A stretch of 35,597 nucleotides of DNA from a virus. The position numbers and the translations under genes were made by a program. The notes below the pieces were generated by a model. That model had not been told where the DNA came from. It searched no databases and worked only from the letters and a program-made list of their open reading frames with translations. Of this stretch, positions 1 to 7,816 are shown piece after piece. The DNA lies in the IMG/VR virus record IMGVR_UViG_3300011115_000261, positions 1 to 35,597 of that record. One strand, written 5' to 3'. Position 1 is the stretch's first letter. Each line of letters begins with the position of its first letter.

Positions 1-395
1 CCTACCAGTATGCGCTGCCGACCGAGCCGTACTGCCTGCGCGTCTTGGAATTCTCCAATGGCTCTATGTCCTATCCGCAGGACAACATGACATCAAACAG
101 CGGCGGTCCTGTGTTCGTAATTGAGGGTCGCAAGCTTCTTACGGATGAGGGCAGCGCTCAGATCAAATATGTTGCGCGTGTCACTGACCCGCAGGAATAT
201 GACGCCAGCCTGGTTGAAGCTTTGTCTGCGCGCCTAGCGTCTGAGATCGCTTATGCCGTCACCGGATCGACATCGGTTGTGCAGCTAGTAGCCGCAATCT
301 ATGACGAAAAGATGCGCGAAGCTCGGTTTATTGATGCCACTGAAGGTGCGCCGCAAAGGATTGAAGCCAGCGACTTTATTGATTCGAGGTTCTGA
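1..395 (+). CDS. Tail tubular protein A, C-terminal part (truncated by window start)
   Basis: The reading frame is open from base 3 and ends in TGA at 393-395. It matches residues 72-201 of the complete copy at 33175-33780 with only a few changes (for example LASEIA against LATEIA, AVTGSTS against AITGSTT). In T7-like phages tail tubular protein A (gp11) forms the adaptor ring between the portal and the nozzle made by tail tubular protein B, which is the next gene and overlaps the stop by one base (TGATG). An ATG at 45 lies inside the conserved region and is not the real start. The family call rests on position and resemblance; the truncation is caused by the window edge. Confidence 0.85.
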   Translation, partial: YQYALPTEPYCLRVLEFSNGSMSYPQDNMTSNSGGPVFVIEGRKLLTDEGSAQIKYVARVTDPQEYDASLVEALSARLASEIAYAVTGSTSVVQLVAAIYDEKMREARFIDATEGAPQRIEASDFIDSRF

Positions 396-2911
396 TGGCT
401 CGTTCAGCACCGGCTCTAAGCTCATTCACGGCAGGCGAGATCTCGCCACGGCTTGAGGGCCAGATCACGCTGGAGAAGTACCGGCAGGGTCTGTCCACCC
501 TGACCAATATGATCTGCATGCCGCACGGCGGTGTGACCCGTCGCCCTGGCACTGAGTTTCTCGGTGAGGTTAACAACAGCGCAGCCAAGGCACGTCTGAT
601 TCCGTTTCAGTTTAAGACCACCGACACCTACATGTTAGAGTTTGGGCCTTTGACGATGCGAGTGTATCGCAACGGCCTACAGGTGTTGACTGGATCGGCC
701 AAGACAATCACAGCCGTGACGCGGGCAAACCCTGGTGTGCTGACATCCGTAGCCCACGGGTTTGCCAACGGCGACGAGATTTACATCACTGGCGTTGTTG
801 GCATGACGCAGCTAAACGATCGTAATTATCGTGCTGCCAACGTGACAGCCAATACGTTCACGCTTGTGGATTTGTTTGGCGCTCCAATAGACACAACCGC
901 CTTTACGGCTTATGCCTCTGGCGGAACGGCCGACAAGGTCTATCAGATCACGACGCCATATGCTGAAGCCGATCTATTTTCCCTGCGCTACGCGCAGTCG
1001 GCAGACGTTATGTATATTGTGCATCCGAATTACGATATGCGCATTCTTTCGCGCACAGGGTCTGCGGCATGGACCCTTGTCATCCCGATCGTTCAAGGCT
1101 CGCTTCTCACAGCAAAAACGGTTGAAAACATTACGCAGGCCAACCCTGGCGTTGTGACTGTCACCGGCCACGGGTTTAGCAATGGCGACGCGGTGCAACT
1201 TAACAACATCAAGGGCATGGTTGAAGTAGAAGGTACAAACTTCCTTGTTGCTAGTGTTACTGCAGACACCTTTGCGTTGAAGGATGCGGGCAACAACAAT
1301 ATCAATACCACCAGCTACACAGCATTTGTTAAAGGTGGTGGGACTAGCAAAGTAATCACCGGCGCCACGGCCGCCAACCCAGTTGTTGTGACATCAGCAG
1401 CTCACGGGTTTGCCAATGGCGACATCATATACATCAGCGGCGTAGTTGGCATGACGCAACTGAACGGCCTGTATTACAAAGTTTCGGCGGTTGCTGTGAA
1501 TACCTTTGCACTGCAAACTGTGGGCGGAACCAACGTAAACGGCACTGCCTACACGGCCTATAGCTCTGGCGGCACGGCAGAACTCGGCGCGTCTAAGGTG
1601 CAGAAGGTTGGCCCCGCAGCAACGCCACTGACCGGAGCAGACAACCGCCCCAGCGTTGTCACATTCTTTGAGCAGCGCTTGGTGTTCGGCAATAGCAACA
1701 ACAACCCACAGACCCTGTGGTTCAGCAAGAACGGCAATTACCTCAACTTTACGGTTGGCACGGCCGCCGATGATGCGCTGATCTATACGATCGCTTCCAG
1801 CCAGGTGAATGCCATCCGCTATCTATCGGCCACCCGTGTGCTGGCGCTTGGCACCTCTGGTGGCGAATATGTTGTGACGGCCACCAGCGACGGCCCGATC
1901 ACGCCGACCACAACGCTGATCCGCAAATACTCCAACTACGGCGTTGCCGCAGTTGAGCCTATTCAGGTGGCCGATGTTACGCTGTTTTTGCAGCGCGGCA
2001 ATCGCAAGATCAGGGAATTCAAGTACGTCGGCGATGTAAACGCAGACGCCTATACGGCACCTGATCTGTCAATCTTGGCCGAGCATATCACCAAAGGCGG
2101 CATCACGCAGTTTGCCTACCAGCAAGAGCCTGACAGCATCATCTGGATGGCCCGTACCGATGGCACACTGATTGGCATGACGTATCGCCGCGAAGAGCAG
2201 GTAGTCGCATTCCACAAGCATGTGATCGGCGGCGCCTTTAACGGCGGCCAGGCGGTTGTTGAAAGCGTGGCAACGCTGCCATCAGAGACGGGCGAGGATG
2301 AGCTTTACATGATTGTAAAGCGCACGATCAATGGTGTGACCAAGCGCTATGTAGAGCTGATGAAGCCTTTTAACTTTGGCGGTATCACAACCGGCGCGTT
2401 CTTTGTGGACAGCGGCCTAGCATACAGTGGCACTGGTGTGACCACCCTGTCTGGCCTGCACCACCTACAAGGTGAGACGGTGTCCATCCTAGCTAATGGC
2501 GCCAGCCATGCAGATAAGACTGTGGCAAGCGGCGCTGTGGCCCTAGACTTCTCCACAACCACGGCCGCGATCGGCTACGGCTACAGCAGCATCATGGAAA
2601 CCCTGCGCATTGAGGCTGGGTCTGTTGACGGCACAAGCCAAGGCAAGCCTAAGCGCATCCACGGCATCACGGTGCGCCTGCATGAGACGGTCGGCGCTGA
2701 AGTCGGCAGCGGCCCTGACAAGCTTGATCGGATCTACTTCCGCGACAGCTCAATGCCGATGAACCAAGCCGTGCCGCTGTTTACAGGCGACAAGGATGTT
2801 GAGTTTGAAGGTGGCTTTGACGATGATGACCGCGTCTATGCGCGTCAGACCCAGCCGCTTCCGATGACTATTCTTGCGCTATTCCCGCGCATGAACACTT
2901 TCGACAAGTAG
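395..2911 (+). CDS. Tail tubular protein B (tail nozzle), 838 aa
   Basis: Long structural protein directly after tail tubular protein A. The N-terminus (SFTAGEISPRLEGQ, then the MPHGGVTRRPGTEFLGEV stretch) is the hallmark start of T7 gp12-like nozzle proteins in podoviruses; residues 410-620 carry the conserved EQRLVFG, NTLWFSKNG-like and GGEYVVTATSDGPITPTT segments. Family role: six copies form the tail nozzle through which ejection proteins and DNA pass. Unusual feature: three tandem repeats of about 75 residues (about 104-179, 241-316, 319-396), each with an NPG/NPVVVTS, HGF.NGD, VGM.QLN, TFxL and T.Y.A..SGGT pattern, resembling the FCCH-like beta modules annotated in phage tail proteins. 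A second, diverged and truncated copy starts at 33780. Confidence 0.88.
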   Translation: MARSAPALSSFTAGEISPRLEGQITLEKYRQGLSTLTNMICMPHGGVTRRPGTEFLGEVNNSAAKARLIPFQFKTTDTYMLEFGPLTMRVYRNGLQVLTGSAKTITAVTRANPGVLTSVAHGFANGDEIYITGVVGMTQLNDRNYRAANVTANTFTLVDLFGAPIDTTAFTAYASGGTADKVYQITTPYAEADLFSLRYAQSADVMYIVHPNYDMRILSRTGSAAWTLVIPIVQGSLLTAKTVENITQANPGVVTVTGHGFSNGDAVQLNNIKGMVEVEGTNFLVASVTADTFALKDAGNNNINTTSYTAFVKGGGTSKVITGATAANPVVVTSAAHGFANGDIIYISGVVGMTQLNGLYYKVSAVAVNTFALQTVGGTNVNGTAYTAYSSGGTAELGASKVQKVGPAATPLTGADNRPSVVTFFEQRLVFGNSNNNPQTLWFSKNGNYLNFTVGTAADDALIYTIASSQVNAIRYLSATRVLALGTSGGEYVVTATSDGPITPTTTLIRKYSNYGVAAVEPIQVADVTLFLQRGNRKIREFKYVGDVNADAYTAPDLSILAEHITKGGITQFAYQQEPDSIIWMARTDGTLIGMTYRREEQVVAFHKHVIGGAFNGGQAVVESVATLPSETGEDELYMIVKRTINGVTKRYVELMKPFNFGGITTGAFFVDSGLAYSGTGVTTLSGLHHLQGETVSILANGASHADKTVASGAVALDFSTTTAAIGYGYSSIMETLRIEAGSVDGTSQGKPKRIHGITVRLHETVGAEVGSGPDKLDRIYFRDSSMPMNQAVPLFTGDKDVEFEGGFDDDDRVYARQTQPLPMTILALFPRMNTFDK
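704..1582 (+). repeat. Three tandem ~75-residue beta repeats inside tail tubular protein B
   Basis: Protein units at about residues 104-179, 241-316 and 319-396. Units 1 and 3 remain alike at DNA level (around 745-805 and 1390-1460, both encoding AHGFANGDxIYIxGVVGM), pointing to duplication within the gene. Unit 2 is more diverged (GHGFSNGDAVQLNNIKGM). The pattern is that of FCCH-like insertions; the assignment is by motif only. Confidence 0.7.
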
Positions 2912-2920
2912 GTGTAAGAA

Positions 2921-3448
2921 ATGAGCATCTTTGGGTTGCTTTCGTTCGGTGCCTCTCTTCTTGGAGGTATACAAAACAAGAAATCTTCCGATAAGGCCGC
3001 AGCAGCTGCTAAGGCCGCCGGTGAATTCAATGCCAAGATCATCGAGCGGGACATCGACCTGCTTGAAAAGCAGCGCCAGATATTCAATGCCAACTTCCTG
3101 ACACAGGCCGACCGCAGCAAGCGTGCGTTTGAGCGCGATGTGCAGGGTGCCGTGCGCGCTGGATTTGGATTTGCCGGCTTTGATATGTCTCAAGGATCTC
3201 CGCTGCAAATACTGCGTGAGAATGCCCGTGAATTCCAGTATGAGCAGGATGTGAACGAATTCAACCGAGGGATCACCAATATGCAGATCTCGGATGAGCA
3301 GGAATCGGCTAGGCTAAACGCACAGCTTTCTCGGATGGGTGGAAATGCTCAGGCATCTGGCCTTCGCGCGTCTGGCACAGCCAGCCTGATCGGGGCGGTC
3401 GGACAGGCCGCAGGGATTGGTTACGAATATAAATTGTTTGGAAGGTGA
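2921..3448 (+). CDS. Internal virion / ejection protein, T7 gp14-like, 175 aa
   Basis: Follows tail tubular B by nine bases, the place of small ejection protein genes in T7-like phages. It has a hydrophobic glycine-rich N-terminus (FGLLSFGASLLGG, residues 3-15), an alanine-rich helix, then long charged coiled-coil helices (about 40-140) and a glycine-rich C-terminus. The pattern of Gly-rich membrane-active start plus Ala/Gln-rich helices is typical of phage virion core proteins that enter the envelope during ejection. A weak GGTG sits upstream of the ATG. Function is inferred from order and composition; I see no enzymatic motif. Confidence 0.65.
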   Translation: MSIFGLLSFGASLLGGIQNKKSSDKAAAAAKAAGEFNAKIIERDIDLLEKQRQIFNANFLTQADRSKRAFERDVQGAVRAGFGFAGFDMSQGSPLQILRENAREFQYEQDVNEFNRGITNMQISDEQESARLNAQLSRMGGNAQASGLRASGTASLIGAVGQAAGIGYEYKLFGR

Positions 3449-3451
3449 TCC

Positions 3452-5212
3452 ATGAGAATTCCGGTTTACGCTTCAAACGCTGTTGCAACATCAGAAGCCC
3501 CAGGCGCAAGTATTCGGGCGCGCATGGACCCCACCGTCTTTGTGCAGGCTGAACTAGCCAAGGGCGAAGTGCTTGGGGCTGCCCTTGAGCAGGTCAATAA
3601 ATACGCTTTGGTACGAGCTGAAGCAGAGGCCAAGATCCAGTACAATGAGGCGATGCTTGGCGCTGAAGTAGAAATGCGTGATCTGGCTGACAGCCTGAAG
3701 GACAGCTCACGCCTTGGCGATGTGCTGAACGACAAAGGCACTGGCGCTTGGCAGGTGGCAACGAAAGACATGCGCGCGCGTCTGGCTGACGGGCTTTCAA
3801 GCCGATCGATGACGGACGCATTTAATGCGCGCTTTGACCAGCAAGAAGTTACCGTGCGGTTCCAGCTGCGTGATGCGGTCGAGACGCGGATCAATGCGCG
3901 CGCAGCTGCGGCTGCGGCTGCCCGTCAGGATTCGGTTGTTACACAACTAAGCGATCCAAGGATGGACCCCGCCACAGCAGCCATGCTGCTTGCATCGTCT
4001 GATGCTGACATGAAATCCGATCTGGCCGCTGGCATCGTCACGCCTGATATGGCGGCCAACATCAATTCGGCGATGGTCAACAAGATTGTGGGGAATCTAG
4101 CCTCTGGCTTTGTCGGCAGTGACCCAGCCAGGGGGCTGGCGCTGGCTAGAACCCTGCAGCTGCAGGATGAGGTCAACGCTGGAACGATGACGGCCGAAGA
4201 GGCTGCTGCGCAGTCTGGCCTTGATGCCAGCTCGGCATACACGCTGTCTGTGCTGCGGTTGGCAACGCCTGATGTTGCAACCAAAGCAATTTCTGATGCA
4301 ATCAAGCAAGCTAATACGATTGACAGCGCTTTGGATGAATTTGTTGCACAAGGCAAAGCGGCCGTTGCCGCGCAGAACAGCGATCTGTTCAATTCGGCAT
4401 TCGGAGTATCGGTGACCGCTCCCGCCAGTGTGGATCTCACGGCTCGGCTGCAGGCTGTGGCACCAGAAGCTTTGGTACTTGGCAAGATTGACCCGACGCA
4501 GCCGATCACAGGCAAGCAGTACATCGACTTGGCAACTCGGTTGCTGGACACACGCAATGCCTTAACGCCGGCAGATCGTAAATCACTCGATACCCACAAG
4601 AACCCAGACACTGTCGGGCCATTTGCTACGGAAACCAACTCCGGCGTTTATGCGACTTTGTTTGAAAAGTCGAATACCGGCAACTTGTCGCAAGACGATT
4701 TGAATGCCGCAAGGGGTGATCTTTCGCTCAAAGATTGGGAAGCGCTGACCACCAAGATCCAAAGCGAAGCAGACGAAAGCTTTAAGGCGATCGATGACCA
4801 GGTTGCCGCGCAATTCAAGTACAACAAGATCGCAGGGGCTACTGACGCTGCATCTAAGGAAGCCGAGGCTGCGTATGCCTTTGTCAGCTCTAGGCTTTTG
4901 TCTGAGACAATTCGCCGGAAGTCTGAGGGCAACCCAATGACGCGGGTCGAGGTTGGCGCGTTTGCCAAGGCACTTGTTGATGATCGCATGGTGACTTATC
5001 GCGCAGGCCTTAAAGACAATTTAGCGCAATACATAGTATCGGTAAGTGATAAGGGCATCCCAAGCCTTACGCCTGGCCTTGAGATTATTGAACTTGACGC
5101 ATGGTATGCAGAATTCAGCAAAAATGGGAACGCACCAACACCCTCACAAACTACTATATATCTTAACGTCAAAAAAGAAATTAACAAACTTTTGCTACAA
5201 ATGAGGGATTGA
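3452..5212 (+). CDS. Internal virion protein (gp15-position), 586 aa
   Basis: The second gene of the ejection block, three bases after its neighbour. The protein is almost wholly helical and rich in Ala, Asp, Gln and Lys, with an alanine run near residue 150 (RAAAAAAARQ) and no membrane segment or catalytic motif that I can recognise. Size and position match the T7 gp15 class, which stacks with gp14 and gp16 inside the capsid and forms the periplasmic conduit. AAGGTG lies just before the ATG. The 3-prime end (5030-5210) is more AT-rich than the rest. The role is inferred from context. Confidence 0.6.
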   Translation: MRIPVYASNAVATSEAPGASIRARMDPTVFVQAELAKGEVLGAALEQVNKYALVRAEAEAKIQYNEAMLGAEVEMRDLADSLKDSSRLGDVLNDKGTGAWQVATKDMRARLADGLSSRSMTDAFNARFDQQEVTVRFQLRDAVETRINARAAAAAAARQDSVVTQLSDPRMDPATAAMLLASSDADMKSDLAAGIVTPDMAANINSAMVNKIVGNLASGFVGSDPARGLALARTLQLQDEVNAGTMTAEEAAAQSGLDASSAYTLSVLRLATPDVATKAISDAIKQANTIDSALDEFVAQGKAAVAAQNSDLFNSAFGVSVTAPASVDLTARLQAVAPEALVLGKIDPTQPITGKQYIDLATRLLDTRNALTPADRKSLDTHKNPDTVGPFATETNSGVYATLFEKSNTGNLSQDDLNAARGDLSLKDWEALTTKIQSEADESFKAIDDQVAAQFKYNKIAGATDAASKEAEAAYAFVSSRLLSETIRRKSEGNPMTRVEVGAFAKALVDDRMVTYRAGLKDNLAQYIVSVSDKGIPSLTPGLEIIELDAWYAEFSKNGNAPTPSQTTIYLNVKKEINKLLLQMRD

Positions 5213-5213
5213 T

Positions 5214-7715
5214 ATGGTGTACTCAGTGAACGACAGTACCGACCTTGAGATGACCCGCTACAACGAAGCGGCCGACATCAAGAAGTATTCCGGCGTATCA
5301 ATCGACAACGTGCGCGGCGGCTATGTGCAGCACGACCCGATCCGCAAGGTCGAGGGCGTTTACATTGATTTGCCGTCGGGCGGCAAGCTGCGCGTCGGTG
5401 ATCGGCCTGTCACGCCAAAGCAGATGGCCCAGACGGATGTGCTGGCACAGACGCAAGCCCCTAGTCCTGTCGCAGAAGTTTCGACATCCCCGATTCCAGC
5501 CAATGGTCGCTTTCCGATTGAAAGCATCATGGGCGCAGGCGGAGCCGTCCAAGTGGATGATTACTTGGCGGCTGGGTACACCGAGGCAGAGGTGCAGCAA
5601 TACAATCAATACTTGGTTGGGCAGAACACGCCTCAGAACGTGCCGGTGAAATTGACGGCCGCCCAGATGGCCGAATACGCGAAGCAGCCTGGTGCGCAAG
5701 TAGTTTATTCTAAAGACCCCAGCCTTGCCGAGAACATGCAGGCTGGCATCTACAACACGCTTGATCCCAATCGTGAGCAAACCGGCGGCGTGATGGACAC
5801 CGTCAGCTCGGTTCTGCAAGACTTGATTGGTAAAGAAAACCTGACGCCTAGCATGTTAAGCCAAATCTCTGGCGACCTAACGCAGTTTGCAGACTTCTTT
5901 GCACCTGGCATCGGTGGCGCTATGTCTGTGGACGAAGGCACGACCATGATTGATTCAGGTTATGCCATGATGAAAAACGGCTTGGCCCAAGGTGATACGG
6001 GTATGGCTGTGTCGGGCTTGGTTGACGCAACGCTAGGTTCTGTTTTCACAGGCCTCGGCGTTGCAGAGCTTGTTCCAATGGTGAAAGGCTTGACCAAGCC
6101 TGCTAGGGAATTGTTAAGCCAAGCATCACCTGCGGCAAAGAACCTATTGGCCGACACGATCGGCGCTAGTCGAGCCATCACGCAAGGCGACAAGGACATG
6201 CTGATGGAAATCTTCCAGCCCGCCGGTACGCCGCGCAGCTTGGGGGCAGCGGCTGAAGGAGAAGCACCTGCCTTCACAATTGCACCGCCATCTCAAACGC
6301 CTGGCATTGCCGGCCTTGATCCTAAATACCGTGTGACTGTTGAAGGGTTTACGCCGGAAGGAACCGGCAAGCAATCGTTTATTCCACAAGAAATGACGCC
6401 AAAAAACCGCAATGTTTCGGACGAGCGGTTGACGGTTCTGGCGCAAGAATTCCCAGATCCATTGGCAAGCCAAGAACAATACGCCGGCATGATGGCCCGT
6501 GCGCGTAATGCGGTTGAGGTTCCTGCCCCACCGACATGGATGATCGAACATGCCAATGATGTTGATAAATGGGCTGGCTGGTTTAAGGGCCTAACCCCAG
6601 GTCAGATAAAGGCTGCGGACGAAGGATTGGCTGTGCAAGATAAATTCCGCGCAGCCTATGCCGATCCGACAACCGGACCAGAGCTGACAGGACAACTCAT
6701 GTTATGGTCAATCATGTCTAAGGCTTTGTCGGCCTTCCCGCACGAAAGCGGGTTCTTGGAGCTTGCGCAGTCGGCAGACCCGTACATCCGCAAGGCTCTT
6801 GCTGGTGATTGGACAGATCAGACCACTGCTGAATGGCGCAACATGGTCAGCAGCACGATCCCACTGGACAGCCCAGGCCGATCTGCAACATCAAATGCCA
6901 ATGGGTTTGGCGATACATTCCTGCGCAAGATGGCCGTCAAAGACGAAAGTGGAAAGTCTGCGCTTGAGCGCTTGCACGATATGATCGCCAATTTTAACAC
7001 ACCTAGTGCGCAAGTCCGCCGTGGGTTTTATGGGCTGGCAAACCAAACCGGCATTGGCAACAAGATCCTTTCGTTTGCACTACTTGTGTCTGGTCGGAAC
7101 GATGTTGTTGTCTTGGATCGTATTCAAATCAATCGCATGTGGGGCGCAGGCGAAAAAATTTACGATGCTATTGCAGGCCAATTTGATGGCGCGCAGGGTC
7201 TGGCTCAATACGAAGCGCTTGAGCGGTCGTTGGCTTCTCGCGTCTCAGATCTGTACGACAAAGCTGGCCGACCTGGCCAAGGGTCCACTGGTCGTTACCA
7301 CTGGGAAAGCTGGGTTTTGTCATCCGGCCAAGTTGTGTCGCACCCAACATTGGAATCGGTTGTTCGGGCTGGGACGCCAAACGTCCAGCGCGCAATCCCG
7401 CCAACTGCATCAACCCCTGTCATGGAAGGCCGCTTCCATACCACATATTCTGGCGTCACATACGAAAAGACGCCAAGCGGCGGAAACCGTTATATTTACA
7501 AGACCAGCACTGGCGAGCCTTATCAGTTCACAAAGGCAGAACTAGATGCTATGTTCGACGAAGCGAAAAAGCGCAAGTCTGGTGTGTTGCCACCAGACTT
7601 CCCAGGCGTAAAAGCCTTTGAAGGCGGCAACATCCCTTGGTTTGAGTATAAAGGAGTAGACCGTGCAAAACTCGATGCCCTCATCCGATCCGCAGGCAAG
7701 CCAGTCGAAAAGTAA
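5214..7715 (+). CDS. Internal virion protein with an HhH-GPD-like motif, 833 aa
   Basis: Large protein in the ejection block, starting one base after the previous stop. N-terminal 130 residues are low-complexity; residues about 220-310 contain glycine/alanine-rich hydrophobic stretches that could insert in membranes; residues about 440-740 look globular. In the latter, GIGNK (613-617) is followed 18 residues after the Lys by an Asp in VVVLDRIQINR (D635). That is the spacing of the helix-hairpin-helix Lys and catalytic Asp in endonuclease III-type DNA glycosylases (GVGRK...AVDTHIFR, K120 and D138 in E. coli Nth). I see no iron-sulfur cysteine cluster. Function could be an ejected DNA-acting enzyme or a structural domain with a chance match. 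The C-terminus overlaps a small gene. Confidence 0.6.
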   Translation: MVYSVNDSTDLEMTRYNEAADIKKYSGVSIDNVRGGYVQHDPIRKVEGVYIDLPSGGKLRVGDRPVTPKQMAQTDVLAQTQAPSPVAEVSTSPIPANGRFPIESIMGAGGAVQVDDYLAAGYTEAEVQQYNQYLVGQNTPQNVPVKLTAAQMAEYAKQPGAQVVYSKDPSLAENMQAGIYNTLDPNREQTGGVMDTVSSVLQDLIGKENLTPSMLSQISGDLTQFADFFAPGIGGAMSVDEGTTMIDSGYAMMKNGLAQGDTGMAVSGLVDATLGSVFTGLGVAELVPMVKGLTKPARELLSQASPAAKNLLADTIGASRAITQGDKDMLMEIFQPAGTPRSLGAAAEGEAPAFTIAPPSQTPGIAGLDPKYRVTVEGFTPEGTGKQSFIPQEMTPKNRNVSDERLTVLAQEFPDPLASQEQYAGMMARARNAVEVPAPPTWMIEHANDVDKWAGWFKGLTPGQIKAADEGLAVQDKFRAAYADPTTGPELTGQLMLWSIMSKALSAFPHESGFLELAQSADPYIRKALAGDWTDQTTAEWRNMVSSTIPLDSPGRSATSNANGFGDTFLRKMAVKDESGKSALERLHDMIANFNTPSAQVRRGFYGLANQTGIGNKILSFALLVSGRNDVVVLDRIQINRMWGAGEKIYDAIAGQFDGAQGLAQYEALERSLASRVSDLYDKAGRPGQGSTGRYHWESWVLSSGQVVSHPTLESVVRAGTPNVQRAIPPTASTPVMEGRFHTTYSGVTYEKTPSGGNRYIYKTSTGEPYQFTKAELDAMFDEAKKRKSGVLPPDFPGVKAFEGGNIPWFEYKGVDRAKLDALIRSAGKPVEK

Positions 7716-7815
7716 AACGATGTCTCTGATCGCAGAGCTTTACGCGAACCGAGATAAATTTCCGCTGCAGGCCGAGCCAACTGAAGAGGCGATGCCCAAA
7801 CCGCAAGGCGAGTGA
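7663..7815 (+). CDS. Small hypothetical protein, 50 aa, overlapping gene
   Basis: GTG start at 7663 with AAGGAG seven bases upstream; stop TGA at 7813-7815, one base before the next ATG. An internal ATG at 7675 is a less supported start. It overlaps the 3-prime end of the previous gene by 53 bases in another frame. The product is Ser/Gln-rich at the N-terminus followed by a short helix (MSLIAELYANRDKFPLQAEP). It closes the gap between two large ejection protein genes, and the good ribosome-binding site makes it a likely real gene. Function unknown; it might be a small virion or chaperone protein. Confidence 0.6.
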   Translation: MQNSMPSSDPQASQSKSKTMSLIAELYANRDKFPLQAEPTEEAMPKPQGE

Positions 7816-7816
7816 C

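Larger units (their letters stand above)
1..2212. repeat. First copy of the window-spanning overlap (genome unit end)
   Basis: Base 1 aligns with base 33386 and base 2212 with base 35597, a constant offset of 33,385 with no net indel. The first 127 bases are identical; the first mismatch is base 128 (t here, g at 33513). After that substitutions are frequent, mainly in third codon positions. This is the same genomic locus sampled twice, not a conventional exact terminal repeat. Confidence 0.93.

Noticed and set aside
1-2212. Overlap as a T7-style exact direct terminal repeat
   Set aside because: The copies differ at many positions after base 127, while true terminal repeats are identical.
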